The notes under the pieces: generated by a model
Seen by the model: the letters and a program-made list of their open reading frames with translations, nothing else
Databases searched by the model: none
Told to the model about the DNA's origin: nothing
Shown here: positions 35,293 to 44,437 of the stretch, piece by piece
Numbering within the stretch: the stretch's first letter is position 1
Layout of the letters: every line of letters starts with the position of its first letter
Made by a program: the position numbers and the translations under genes
From: JAHEEL01 sp963700375
Lineage (GTDB): Bacteria > Actinomycetota > Acidimicrobiia > Spongiisociales > UBA5794
DNA: 64,000 nt
Reading direction: 5' to 3'
NCBI GenBank assembly: GCA_963700375.1
Contig: CAVOXF010000003.1
Coordinates: 496,001 to 560,000, forward strand

Positions 35293-36610
35293 GTGGACCC
35301 GCGCGATCTCCCGTCCGTCGATGCGCTGGCCGGCGACCTCGCCGGTGACTTCGACCTGCCCCGCACGTTGCTCGTCACGGTCGCCAGGCAGGCGCTCGAG
35401 GAGGCTCGCGTTGCGTTGCAGTCGGGATCCCCGGCCGACGCGGCAGCGAGTGCCCGCCGGCGACTCAGGAGTCCTGTCGATGTCGCGTCTGCAAGGCGTC
35501 GTCAATGCAACCGGTGTGCTTCTCCATACCAACCTCGGCCGGGCGCCGACGATCGGCTCGGACGTGCCGGGCTTCAGCAATCTCGAGTTTGATTTGGAGA
35601 GCGGGACGCGGGGCAGTCGCTCCACCTACCTCAATGAATTGATCGCCTCCACCGTCGGAGCGGAAGCCGCTCACGTGGTGAACAACAACGCCGGAAGCCT
35701 GTTCCTCGCGCTCGCCGCACTCGCCGGCCGGGACGGGCGCGTCGCCGTCTCGCGGGGCGAACTGATCGAGATCGGCGGTTCGTTCCGGCTCCCCGACCTG
35801 ATCACCGCAGCGGGGGTCCATCTCGTCGAGGTTGGAACCACCAACCGGACCAGGGCCAGCGACTTCACGAATGCACCGGGGACGATCGAGGCTGTTCTCA
35901 AGGTGCATCCGTCGAACTACCGGGTCGAAGGCTTCACCGAGGAGGTGCCCTTCTCCGACATGTCCTCGATCGCCGACGCACTCGACGCGCCATTCATCGC
36001 CGATGTCGGGAGCGGACTCCTCGACGCCAACGTTCCGTGGATCCAGGGTGGCCCGCCGCCGTGGCTTGCAGGGGAACCAGGCGTCCGGCAGACGCTCGAG
36101 CAAGGAGCGGACGTGGTCCTCTTCTCCGGCGACAAACTCCTCGGCGGTCCGCAGGCCGGCATCGCCGTGGGCAAGCGGGAGATCATCGAACGCCTCGCCA
36201 CGCATCCCGTGGCGAGAGCACTGCGGATCAACAGTCCGACGATCGGGATGCTGACTGCAACCTTCGAGGCGTACGCATCCGGAACGGCCGCAACACTCCC
36301 CTTCTGGACGATGGCCACGAGGCCGATCGAGACCATCAGCGCCCGCACAGCCCATGTCCTGGAGGCCTCCGGGGCGGCCGGCACGATTGTCGAAGGGGCA
36401 TCTCTTCCCGGTGCCGGTTCGGTGCCCGGCCTCACGATCCCGACCCCGGTCCTCCGACTGGATGGGAATGAAGAGCGGGCCTGGCGGACGCTCGCCGAAC
36501 ACACCCCTCCCGTCGTTGCCGCTCGAAGGGGCGGTGCGACGCTGGTGAACCTGCGGTCCGTTGACCCGGACGAAGACACGGTCGTCGCATCGGCGCTGGC
36601 CGCGATCTGA
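35293..36610 (+). CDS. selA: Selenocysteine synthase SelA, apparent frameshift near 35460-35480
   Basis: SelA is the PLP enzyme that converts seryl-tRNA(Sec) to selenocysteyl-tRNA(Sec). A GTG at 35293 begins the family N-terminal domain (RDLPSVDALAGDLAGDF through ASARRRL). The core then continues in a different frame from about 35470: MSRLQGVVNATGVLLHTNLG, FSGDKLLGGPQAG with the PLP lysine, to the stop at 36608-36610. Without correction the longest credible product starts at the ATG 35480 and lacks about 60 N-terminal residues. The stop overlaps the selB start (TGATG). A sequencing error is a live alternative. Confidence 0.82.
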
Positions 36611-38418
36611 TGCCGATCATCGGTACGGCCGGCCACGTCGACCACGGCAAGTCCACGCTGGTGGAGGCGCTCACCGGTCGGGATCCCGATCGCTGGATCG
36701 AGGAGAAGGAACGCGGGCTCACCATCGACCTCGGATTCGCCTGGGCACAATTCGCCGACGAAGCGGTCGGCTTCGTCGATGTCCCCGGCCACGAGCGATT
36801 CATCAAGAACATGCTCGCCGGTGTCGGCGGAATCGATGTCGCACTCTTCGTTGTGGCCGCCGACGAGGGTTGGATGCCGCAGTCGGAGGAGCACCTCGCG
36901 GTGCTCGATCTCCTCGACACCACGTACGGGATCATCGCGCTCACGAGAATCGACCTGGCTGACGACGATCTCATCGAACTCTCGATGCTCGATGTCGAGG
37001 AACACGTCGACGGCACGGTGGCGGAGTCGTGGCCGGTGGTCAGGGTCTCTGCCGTCACCGGTCAGGGCATCGAAGACCTCGTCGCAGCCATCGAGAACGC
37101 CCTGGCGGCGGCGGGTCCCGCACCGGATGGCGGGAGTCCGCGGATGTGGGTCGATCGCGCGTTTGGAATCGCCGGGGCCGGTGTCGTCGCAACGGGAACA
37201 CTGACCGGAGGACCGCTCTCCGTCGGCGATCGACTGCAGTGCTACCCCGGTGGCGAGGTCAGAATCCGGAGCCTGCAGTCCCACGAAATCGATCGAGAGA
37301 CCATCGAGCCGGGATCTCGCGCTGCCGCCAATCTCGTCGGCGTAGAGCGGCGAGATCTCGAACGGGGAACGCTCCTTGCGCCCCCGGGCGCGATCGGGAT
37401 GTCAAAGCGCTTCCTCGCCAAGTTGGCGTTCCCGCCTCGCTCGGACGGGGAGATCACGGACCGCGGTGCCTATCACGTCCATCTCGGCACCGCGACGATC
37501 CCGGCGCGACTGCGGGCGGTCACGGACGGACCAGAACCCGCCGTGATCATCACGCCGAGCCAACCCGTGCCCGTGGCCATGGGCGATCGATTCATTCTGC
37601 GAGACACCGGACGCCGAGCGGTCGTCGCCGGAGGCACCGTCTTGGACCCCGCACCGACGCACCGACCGTCCCGGGAGGACATCACCATCCTGTCCGGTGC
37701 AATCACCGGCGGCCCGAATGCGCGGGCCGATGCGCTCGTCGCCACCCACGGCACGATCAGCGTGAACGAGACCGAACAGTCAACCGGAGGTGGTGTCCCG
37801 GCATCGGCCGTCACCGTGGGAGATCGATACCTGGCTCAGAACGTCTTCAGTGAACGGGGACAGGAGTTGGTGGCCGCGGTCGCCGACTATCACGCCCGGT
37901 ACCCCCTCCGGCAGGGTCTCCCAAAATCGGAGGCCGCATCGCGCCTTCGAATCGACACGAGCCTGGTGGTGGCGCTCGTCGAAGCCTGCACCGATCTCAT
38001 CGAAGACGGCCCCGCGATTCTCCGCCGAGGCTTCTCACCCGAACTCGGCCCAACCGAGGTGGCATCATGGGAGAAGGCACGAGCGGCACTCGCCTCGGAT
38101 CTGGCCGTCCCGAGGGCGTCTGAACTCAGCCTCCCGGACGAACTCATGCACGTGCTGATCCGGCGGGGGGATCTCGTACGGATCGATAACGATCTTGTGC
38201 TGCTGCCGGCACAGGTCGACGAGATCGCGGCCGGGATTCAGGCGCTACCGGATGGATTCACGGTTGCGGTGTTCCGCGACCACTTCGGTCTGTCGCGCAG
38301 GCAAGCGGTGCCGCTGCTCGAATGGCTGGACGGTGAGGGATGGACCCGCCGTCGTGGGAACGGGCGTTCGGTCAGTTCGCCGCCCGGAGGCTCTGCTGGC
38401 GACGCTCCGCCTCCGTGA
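36610..38418 (+). CDS. selB: Selenocysteine-specific elongation factor SelB
   Basis: This 602-residue EF-Tu-like GTPase delivers Sec-tRNA to UGA codons. It has TAGHVDHGKSTL, DVPGHERFIKNM and ALTRIDL (Arg in place of the usual Lys of NKxD). Two beta-barrel domains follow, then the SelB C-terminal winged-helix repeats that bind the SECIS hairpin (from about residue 420). It is coupled to selA. Its last 47 bp overlap whiB on the other strand. No selenoprotein gene, selD or tRNA-Sec was found in this window. Confidence 0.92.
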   Translation: MPIIGTAGHVDHGKSTLVEALTGRDPDRWIEEKERGLTIDLGFAWAQFADEAVGFVDVPGHERFIKNMLAGVGGIDVALFVVAADEGWMPQSEEHLAVLDLLDTTYGIIALTRIDLADDDLIELSMLDVEEHVDGTVAESWPVVRVSAVTGQGIEDLVAAIENALAAAGPAPDGGSPRMWVDRAFGIAGAGVVATGTLTGGPLSVGDRLQCYPGGEVRIRSLQSHEIDRETIEPGSRAAANLVGVERRDLERGTLLAPPGAIGMSKRFLAKLAFPPRSDGEITDRGAYHVHLGTATIPARLRAVTDGPEPAVIITPSQPVPVAMGDRFILRDTGRRAVVAGGTVLDPAPTHRPSREDITILSGAITGGPNARADALVATHGTISVNETEQSTGGGVPASAVTVGDRYLAQNVFSERGQELVAAVADYHARYPLRQGLPKSEAASRLRIDTSLVVALVEACTDLIEDGPAILRRGFSPELGPTEVASWEKARAALASDLAVPRASELSLPDELMHVLIRRGDLVRIDNDLVLLPAQVDEIAAGIQALPDGFTVAVFRDHFGLSRRQAVPLLEWLDGEGWTRRRGNGRSVSSPPGGSAGDAPPP

Positions 38419-38629
38419 GGCCACCCCAGATCCCGTATGGCTCCCGGATCGTCAGGGCGTAGTCGAGGCACTCATCGCCCACCGGGCAGATCCGGCAGAT
38501 CGACTTCGCTCTGATCTCTCGCCGTTCTCTCTCTTCTTTGCGTTCGGTGACACTCGGGGGGAAGAACAAGTGGGAGTGGCTGCCGCTGCATGATGCAACC
38601 GGCTGCCAGGAACGGTCGAGCGCTATCAC
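38372..38629 (-). CDS. WhiB-family iron-sulfur transcriptional regulator
   Basis: This 85-residue Wbl protein has the four cluster-binding cysteines (one in PVASCSG, then CRICPVGDEC), followed by the GIWGG turn (YGIWGGLTEAERR). Wbl proteins are restricted to actinobacteria and their phages. A GTG at 38629 is chosen because GGAGGG lies eight bases upstream; a longer frame has no family similarity. It converges on and overlaps the 3' end of selB. Confidence 0.9.
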   Translation of the reverse strand: MIALDRSWQPVASCSGSHSHLFFPPSVTERKEERERREIRAKSICRICPVGDECLDYALTIREPYGIWGGLTEAERRQQSLRAAN

Positions 38630-38774
38630 GATATATGCCCTCCACAAGCTCAAGTATCGAAGCCTCGGAGAATGTAGGAACACTCGGCCACCGATGCCAG
38701 GAAAATCCTGGCAATTCAAGAGGGTTTTTCGCGACATTTTTCGCGCTCTTACGCGCGAGTTCGAACGGATCCCA

Positions 38775-40085
38775 TCACTTCGGGGTCGCCGGAGCAACAT
38801 CGAGCACGATCCCGTCGACGCCGGTCACCGCGACGCCGTCGCCCGGTTCGATCCCCGCCTCCCGGTGGGAGCGACCCCTCCAACGCGCCTCGTCAACGAT
38901 CACGATGCCGTCCGGATCGAAGGCCGTCTCCGCGATGCCGGTCTTCCCGATCAGGTTCTCGCGCCCGATGGTGGTGGTTGAGAAGCGGGACCTCACGATC
39001 GTCGTCAGGGCGACACCGTAGAAGAGCGCCATCCCCGCAACCACGACGAGCACGACCCACCAGGTCGGCGCCATCTGTGGCCGCGCCACGGTGAAGGTAA
39101 GGCCACCGGCGATGAGCGCAACAGTCCCCGCAATGCTTCGCCACCCCAACCGATTCCGCTGGAAGTCCCACGTGTAGAGGAGGAGACCGGCCACGACCAC
39201 GGCGACCGACGGCCACGAGATCGGGAGCGTCGCCATGCCGTAGCCCGCCAGCAGGAATGCAACCACCGAAGCGACGGCGCTCACCCCTGCTCCGGCGGCG
39301 TAGAACTCGAAGGTGGCCGCGGCGATCGCCGCTACGAGGAAGAAGAACGCGGCTTCCGGTTCGGACGCAAGTCGAAGGAAGCGATCCCAGAGATCGGGCT
39401 TCATGAACTGAACCACCCGGGACGGTGTTGCGACCTCCGTCCCGTCCTCCAACGTGACAAGGTCGGCGGTCTCGACCTCGAACGTAGCGTCGCCTCGTAT
39501 GATCTCCTCGCCGTCGAGGCCGACGATCAACTGCCCGATCGATGGAACCACGCGGTCGACGAATCCCGGGATCGCGTCCTCGACGACAATGGACTCCTCG
39601 TTCAGGAGTGCAGTCACGGCATTGGATTGGGCGATCCGTTCCTCTTCCGTCTCGCCGGGGAACCGCGCGGGATCAACCGATACGGATCGAGAGTTCGTCA
39701 TCACGGTCGGTTTGAGGTAGCCGACCCTCGTTCCAGGGGCCGCCGCTCCCAAGTCCGCCCGATTGAGGAGGCTCGCGACACCGCCGTACGCCACGGCAGG
39801 TCTGGCGCCCACCCAGATGACCACCGGAGCGTTGGCAGCGTCGATCGCGTCGAGCAACGGAGCAAGATCGCCCGAGGCGACCCCCGGTGCATCGACCTGC
39901 AGGACGTACAGGTGGGCCGGCGTATCCGAGAGCGTCTGCACCGCGAAGTCCAGGAGTCGTTGGTCGAACGCCTTCTTGAGGTCGACCACCACCACCGGAA
40001 GGTCGTCATCCTGGGCAACCGCAGTCCCGGCGCACACAAGGACGACGACACCCAGAAGCAGAGCGGAAAGGAAACGAAGAAGCAC
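38775..40085 (-). CDS. NfeD-family membrane protein with degenerate serine-protease domain
   Basis: The 436-residue protein has a signal peptide and a ClpP-like domain (to about residue 210). Four or more membrane helices follow (residues 245-370), then a C-terminal OB-fold domain (ENLIGKTGIAETAF). The long NfeD architecture usually cleaves stomatin-type partners. Here the nucleophile motif, normally around SAG in an AaSAG context, reads AVAYGGVASLL, so the catalytic serine seems lost. APGTRVGYLKP follows as in family members. It may be a non-proteolytic scaffold. It starts at a GTG. Confidence 0.82.
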   Translation of the reverse strand: MLLRFLSALLLGVVVLVCAGTAVAQDDDLPVVVVDLKKAFDQRLLDFAVQTLSDTPAHLYVLQVDAPGVASGDLAPLLDAIDAANAPVVIWVGARPAVAYGGVASLLNRADLGAAAPGTRVGYLKPTVMTNSRSVSVDPARFPGETEEERIAQSNAVTALLNEESIVVEDAIPGFVDRVVPSIGQLIVGLDGEEIIRGDATFEVETADLVTLEDGTEVATPSRVVQFMKPDLWDRFLRLASEPEAAFFFLVAAIAAATFEFYAAGAGVSAVASVVAFLLAGYGMATLPISWPSVAVVVAGLLLYTWDFQRNRLGWRSIAGTVALIAGGLTFTVARPQMAPTWWVVLVVVAGMALFYGVALTTIVRSRFSTTTIGRENLIGKTGIAETAFDPDGIVIVDEARWRGRSHREAGIEPGDGVAVTGVDGIVLDVAPATPK

Positions 40086-40149
40086 CCGACGATGTTACGG
40101 CGGCCCCCAGCCCAAGACACGGGGCCGTTTCCCCCCTCAGGCAACTGGC

Positions 40150-40189
40150 GACTGGCGACCACGGACTCGCAACCGGTGACAGGCGACTG
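40150..40189. repeat. Short GCGAC-rich dispersed repeat, copy 2
   Basis: The blocks ctggcgacc and ggtgacaggcgact flank a short variable centre just upstream of the receiver-protein gene. The same blocks occur at 14549-14579. It is too short to assign to an element class. Confidence 0.35.
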
Positions 40190-40207
40190 GGGACTACTCT
40201 CAGGCCC

Positions 40208-40591
40208 ATGTCACGCGTACTCGTCGTCGCCAACGATCCCTGGGTGGTGAGCGAGGTCCATGCCGCCCTCAGCATCGGGTCGACTGAACTGATCAACCAC
40301 GATGATCCTGCCACAGCGGCCGCTGCGGCAATCGAGCATTCAGTCGATGCGGCGGTCGTCGACCTCCAGGTCGCGTCGATGGGCGGAATGGCGATCACTC
40401 GTTCCATCCGTGACAGCGCTGATCCGGTTCCGGTCGTCTTGCTGCTCGACCGCGAGGCCGACACGTTTCTCGCAGGCCGATCCGGTGCCGATGCCTGGGT
40501 CGTCAAGCCCTTCACGGCCTCGGCCCTACGAACAGCCGTCGCCTCAGTCGCCGAGGTGACGGATTCCGACGACGACGCCGGGGACGCGTGA
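40208..40591 (+). CDS. Single-domain response regulator (receiver only)
   Basis: This 127-residue CheY-like protein has the phosphoacceptor Asp52 (AAVVDLQVASMGG) and Lys100 (WVVKPFT). The acidic pocket near residue 10 is reduced to one Asp (VVANDPW). There is no output domain, so it probably works in a phosphorelay or by protein contact. No kinase is adjacent; a histidine kinase lies at 47265-48557. The gene ends 46 bp before the CNNM/CorC-family gene. Confidence 0.85.
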   Translation: MSRVLVVANDPWVVSEVHAALSIGSTELINHDDPATAAAAAIEHSVDAAVVDLQVASMGGMAITRSIRDSADPVPVVLLLDREADTFLAGRSGADAWVVKPFTASALRTAVASVAEVTDSDDDAGDA

Positions 40592-40637
40592 CGGAGCCTT
40601 CCCAACCTCCGAGTACCAGGGCTGACGGGGCGTTCTC

Positions 40638-41885
40638 GTGAGTGGCGAGCAGATCATCTACCTCACGATTCTGGCGGCCTGCACGGTCGCTTCCGGGTTC
40701 TTCTCCGGTTCCGAGACGGCACTTGTCGGGATCTCAAAGGAGCGGGTCCACCAACTCGCGTCTGAGAGCAAGGCCGGCCGCCGGATCGAGCAACTGATCT
40801 CGGACCCCGAGCGGATGCTGTCGACATTGCTGGTTGCGAACAACGTTGTGAACGTTCTAGCGGCGGCCGTTGCCACGACCCTGTTCATCGGGCTGGTCGG
40901 GGAGCAGTGGGGTCCGTGGCTGGCAACCGCAGCCGTCACGACCGTGATCCTCATCTTTGGAGAGATCACACCGAAGACCCTCGCCAACCGCTACCCCGAA
41001 CGATTCGCTCTGGCGGTTGCTCCGGCGATCTGGCAGCTCTCGCGGGTGCTCGCCCCCGTGGCCTCGTTCTTTGGCGCCATCACACGCGGGATCCTGCGAC
41101 TCCTCCGTGTCCCGATTAGGGGCGACTCCGATGCGGTGACCGATGCCGACATCCGGGCCCTCGCCGAATTGGGACACCGCGACGGTCACATCGAGAAGGT
41201 CGAGCGGGAGATCATCGATGCCCTATTCGACCTGGCCGACCGACCGATCCGGGATGTGATGACCCCGAGGGTCGACATCGTCTCTCTGACCGATCCGGTC
41301 TCCATGGACGAGATTCGGAGCGCGGTCGCGGCGACCGGCCACTCCCGATTCCCCGTCACCAAGGGCGATCTCGACGATCTGCTCGGGATCCTCTTCGTCA
41401 AGGATCTCCTCCAGCCGACCGCTGATGCGTCGTCAGAGGACATCGTCGGGCTGCTCCGCTACCCGCAGTTCATGCCGGAGACGGCGACCATCCTCGACGC
41501 CCTCACCGAGATGCGCCAGCGCAAGTTCGCTATTGCGTGCGTCGTCGACGAGCACGGGGGCATCGAGGGGATCGTCACCGCGAAGGATCTGCTGGCCGAA
41601 CTCGTCGGGGAGCTCCAGGACGAGTACGACCCCGGCGTCGCGTCCGTCGTCCGGATCGGTCCTCGGCAGTGGGTCGCCGACGGGCGACTACCGATCGAGG
41701 ACCTGGCTGCCGAGATCGACCACGAGCTTCCGAGCGGGCCGTACAGCACGGTCGCGGGCTTCTTCATGGCCGTCGCCGGTCATGTTCCCGATGAAGGCGA
41801 CTCGATCGTCGTCGACGGAATCCGCCTCGGGGTTCTGGACATGGAACGCAATCGCGTCGACCGAATTGACGTCTCCATCATCTGA
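40638..41885 (+). CDS. CNNM/CorC-family transport protein (DUF21-CBS-CorC_HlyC)
   Basis: The 415-residue protein begins at a GTG. It has an N-terminal DUF21 membrane domain with SGFFSGSETALVGISKERV and GEITPKTLANRYPE. A CBS pair follows (PIRDVMTPRVDIVSL, HSRFPVTKG, HGGIEGIVTAKDL), then a C-terminal CorC_HlyC domain (IEDLAAEID). Such proteins are implicated in Mg2+/Co2+ export and were earlier called hemolysin-like. It precedes tRNA-Pro by 40 bp. Confidence 0.9.
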   Translation: MSGEQIIYLTILAACTVASGFFSGSETALVGISKERVHQLASESKAGRRIEQLISDPERMLSTLLVANNVVNVLAAAVATTLFIGLVGEQWGPWLATAAVTTVILIFGEITPKTLANRYPERFALAVAPAIWQLSRVLAPVASFFGAITRGILRLLRVPIRGDSDAVTDADIRALAELGHRDGHIEKVEREIIDALFDLADRPIRDVMTPRVDIVSLTDPVSMDEIRSAVAATGHSRFPVTKGDLDDLLGILFVKDLLQPTADASSEDIVGLLRYPQFMPETATILDALTEMRQRKFAIACVVDEHGGIEGIVTAKDLLAELVGELQDEYDPGVASVVRIGPRQWVADGRLPIEDLAAEIDHELPSGPYSTVAGFFMAVAGHVPDEGDSIVVDGIRLGVLDMERNRVDRIDVSII

Positions 41886-41910
41886 CCGAACGCCACAGCA
41901 GGAACGGGGG

Positions 41911-41916
41911 TACAAT
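41911..41916 (+). promoter_or_regulatory. -10 element of tRNA-Pro
   Basis: TACAAT lies nine bases upstream of the mature tRNA 5' end, a suitable -10 box. No convincing -35 hexamer is seen at 17 bp upstream. Confidence 0.45.
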
Positions 41917-41925
41917 CCCCGTATT

Positions 41926-41999
41926 CGGGACGTAGCGCAGCTTGGTAGCGCGCATCGTTCGGGACGATGAGGTCGCCGGTTCAAATCCGGCCGTCCCGA
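41926..41999 (+). tRNA. tRNA-Pro (anticodon CGG)
   Basis: The acceptor arms CGGGACG (41926-41932) and CGTCCCG (41992-41998) pair perfectly, with A41999 as discriminator and no encoded CCA. The D-loop contains AGCTTGGTAGC. The anticodon stem-loop is CATCG-TTCGGGA-CGATG with CGG at 34-36. The T-loop is GGTTCAAATCC. This decodes CCG. A terminator hairpin follows directly. Confidence 0.93.
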
Positions 42000-42005
42000 C
42001 TCATC

Positions 42006-42032
42006 GAAACCCCGCCCTCGTGGCGGGGTTTC
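42006..42032 (+). terminator. Intrinsic terminator after tRNA-Pro
   Basis: The arms gaaaccccgcc and ggcggggtttc form an 11-bp stem around a ctcgt loop, with T-rich sequence following. It starts seven bases after the tRNA. Confidence 0.85.
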
Positions 42033-42050
42033 GCATTTCCGAGCCTCTGA

Positions 42051-42103
42051 CGCTGCGAACCCAGGGTTCTCCGCATCGCATATGGCGCCGACAGCCCGCG
42101 GAA
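42051..42103 (-). repeat. 53-bp dispersed repeat, inverted copy near tRNA-Pro
   Basis: Read on the minus strand, this segment (ttccgcgggctgtcggcg through ccctgggttcgcagcg) matches the tandem copies at 44438-44552 at about 50 of 53 positions. It lies between the tRNA terminator and the asd stop codon. It encodes nothing recognisable. Confidence 0.8.
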
Positions 42104-42127
42104 TGGACTGATCGAGGGAATCGGCAC

Positions 42128-43159
42128 CTACCGGTCGAGTAGCAGCTCGGCAAGCTGAACGGCGTTGAGCGCCGCGCCCTTGCGCAAGTTGTCGCCAACG
42201 ACCCAGAGACTGATCCCTCCACGATCCCCGACGGTCTGGCGAACGCGACCGATGAGGACATCATCGATTCCGGCCGAGTCGAGCGGCGTCGGAACGTGAT
42301 CATCCGCCCAGAGTTGCGTCCCAGGTGCATCGGCAAGGATCGCCTTCGCCTCCTCGAGCGGCAGCGGACGATTGAAGAACATCGTGGCGGCGATGCCGTG
42401 ACCGACCATCGTGGGTACGCGAACGCACGTCGGCTCCACCTTGATCATCGGGGCATCGAGGATCTTCCTCGTCTCATGGACGAGCTTCCACTCCTCGTCG
42501 GTATACCCCTCTTCGGTGATGGCACCGGCCATGGGCAGCACGTTGTACGCAATCGGACGCTGGTAGAGATCGCCACCCGGATCCTTCCAGCCGCCGTGCT
42601 GAAGAGCCTCGCGGTTGCCGCGGAACCAGTCGATCTCACGCTCGAGCGTCGCCATACCCTGCTGGCCCGAGCCACCGGTCGCCTGATACGACGAAGCGAC
42701 CATCCGGTCGATTCCCGCCGCCTCGTGGAGCGGCCCGGCCGCCATCATCAAGGCCATCGTCGTGCAGTTGGGGTTGGCGACGATTCCGCGGTGGCTCTCG
42801 ATCGCCGAATCGTTGACTTCGGCTACCACGAGCGGAACGTTCGGATCCATCCGCCATGCCGACGAGTTGTCGACAACCGTGGCCCCCGCCTCGACGAACC
42901 GCGGCGCATATTCCTTAGAGCGTCCACCGCCGGCCGAGAAGATCGCGATGTCGATCCCGGTCGGGTCTGCTGCGGCCAGGTCTTCGATTGTGACCGACCC
43001 CCACGGGGTCTCCGCAACGGTTCCGGCCGAGCGCTCCGAAGCGAGCAGGCGAATACTCCTGATCGGGAAGTCCCGCTCGGCGAGAATGGCCTGCATCGTG
43101 CGCCCGACTGCCCCGGTTGCACCGACGACTGCGACGGTTGGATTCGCGTAGCGTTTCAT
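42128..43159 (-). CDS. asd: Aspartate-semialdehyde dehydrogenase
   Basis: The 343-residue enzyme reduces aspartyl phosphate to aspartate semialdehyde for lysine, threonine and methionine synthesis. It has the NADP site VVGATGAVGRTM, the catalytic cysteine in VANPNCTTMAL, and SSYQATGGSGQQGM. Its ATG overlaps the lysC stop by four bases, so lysC-asd is a coupled operon giving consecutive pathway steps. Confidence 0.95.
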   Translation of the reverse strand: MKRYANPTVAVVGATGAVGRTMQAILAERDFPIRSIRLLASERSAGTVAETPWGSVTIEDLAAADPTGIDIAIFSAGGGRSKEYAPRFVEAGATVVDNSSAWRMDPNVPLVVAEVNDSAIESHRGIVANPNCTTMALMMAAGPLHEAAGIDRMVASSYQATGGSGQQGMATLEREIDWFRGNREALQHGGWKDPGGDLYQRPIAYNVLPMAGAITEEGYTDEEWKLVHETRKILDAPMIKVEPTCVRVPTMVGHGIAATMFFNRPLPLEEAKAILADAPGTQLWADDHVPTPLDSAGIDDVLIGRVRQTVGDRGGISLWVVGDNLRKGAALNAVQLAELLLDR

Positions 43160-44370
43160 GAATCCACTCCGATCAGACCTTGGTGCAGCGCCTCGACGGC
43201 CGCCTGGGTGTCGTCGCCTCGGACGACACAGCTGATGCGAATCGAAGACGTCGAGATCATCTCGATGTTGACTCCGGCGTCCGACAGGATGCGGAACATC
43301 TTCGCTGCCACGCCGGACTCCGACTTCATCCCTGCCCCGACGACCGTGATCTTCGCGATATCAGGATCGAGGTCGACGCCGTCCGCTCCGATCTCGGCGG
43401 CGACCCGTTCTGCGACCTCCACCGCTGTTGCCGCTGAAGCGACCGGAACCGTAAACGAGATATCCGTGACACCCTGGCTCGAGATGTTCTGGACGATCAT
43501 GTCAACGTTGACGCCCGCGGCGCCCATCGGCTCGAACACGGCGGCAGCAATCCCGGGCTGATCCGGAACGCCCTTGACGGTCAACTTGGCTTCGGAGTCG
43601 TCGTGCGCGATCCCGCGGATGATCGGTTCTTCCATCGTCTCCTCCTTGACCCAAGTTCCTTCTTGGTCGTGGAACGACGACCGAACGTGGATGGGAATGT
43701 TGTAGCGGATTCCGAACTCGACGCTCCTCGGCATGAGGACGCCGGCGCCGGCATTGGCAAGTTCGAGCATCTCAGCGAATGTGACTTCGTCGAGCTTCCT
43801 GGCGGATGCCACGACCCTGGGATCGGCCGTGAAGACGCCGTCGACATCGGTGTAGATCTCGCAGAGGTCGGCGCCAAGCGATGCCGCCAGCGCCACGGCC
43901 GTGGCGTCGGAACCGCCTCGGCCGAGCGTCGTCACGTCCTTCGAGTCCGGGCTGACGCCCTGGAAGCCGGCGACGATGGCAACCTTGCCTTCTTCGAGGC
44001 ACTCGCGCACCCGGAAGGCACGGATGTCGACGATCTCAGCCCGACCGTGATCTGCCGTTGTCAGGATCCCTGCCTGAGACCCGGTGAAGCTGACCGCCGG
44101 AACATCGTGGGCCTCGATCGCCATGGCAACAAGCGCCATTGAGATCCGCTCGCCCGCCGTAAGGAGCATGTCCATCTCACGGGGGTGCGGGTTCTCCGAG
44201 ATCTGCGTTGCGAGGTCGATGAGCGCGTCCGTCGACTTCCCCATTGCCGAGACGACTACCACCACGTCGTTTCCGGCCCGGTAGGTCTCGACCACCCTGC
44301 GGGCCACGTTGCGAATTCGGTCTGCATCGGCGAGCGACGTGCCGCCGAACTTCTTTACCACAAGTGCCAT
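43156..44370 (-). CDS. lysC: Aspartate kinase LysC, with probable internal beta-subunit start
   Basis: The 404-residue kinase begins VVKKFGGTSLADADR and has GFQGVSPDSKDVTTLGRGGS in the catalytic domain. Two ACT domains follow (about 265-340 and 345-400). It phosphorylates aspartate and is probably feedback-inhibited through the ACT domains. An internal ATG at residue 246 (43635) is preceded by AAGGAGGAG at good spacing. A 159-residue regulatory beta chain could therefore be made in frame, as known for lysC of Bacillus and Corynebacterium. Confidence 0.95.
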   Translation of the reverse strand: MALVVKKFGGTSLADADRIRNVARRVVETYRAGNDVVVVVSAMGKSTDALIDLATQISENPHPREMDMLLTAGERISMALVAMAIEAHDVPAVSFTGSQAGILTTADHGRAEIVDIRAFRVRECLEEGKVAIVAGFQGVSPDSKDVTTLGRGGSDATAVALAASLGADLCEIYTDVDGVFTADPRVVASARKLDEVTFAEMLELANAGAGVLMPRSVEFGIRYNIPIHVRSSFHDQEGTWVKEETMEEPIIRGIAHDDSEAKLTVKGVPDQPGIAAAVFEPMGAAGVNVDMIVQNISSQGVTDISFTVPVASAATAVEVAERVAAEIGADGVDLDPDIAKITVVGAGMKSESGVAAKMFRILSDAGVNIEMISTSSIRISCVVRGDDTQAAVEALHQGLIGVDS

Positions 44371-44437
44371 GTGGCGGTTGAGTGTAGGTGTGAGGCGAGA
44401 GTCTTCTGCGCAGCCCTGATCGACCGCGCCGCAACCT

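Noticed and set aside
35465..36502. Long open frame antisense to selA
   Set aside because: It mirrors the conserved SelA core and shows no domain of its own.
41926..42103. Genomic-island attachment site at tRNA-Pro
   Set aside because: No integrase is near and the adjacent repeat does not duplicate the tRNA 3' end.
44371..44437. Lysine riboswitch upstream of lysC
   Set aside because: The leader is short and no conserved aptamer elements were recognised; the gap is mainly repeat DNA.
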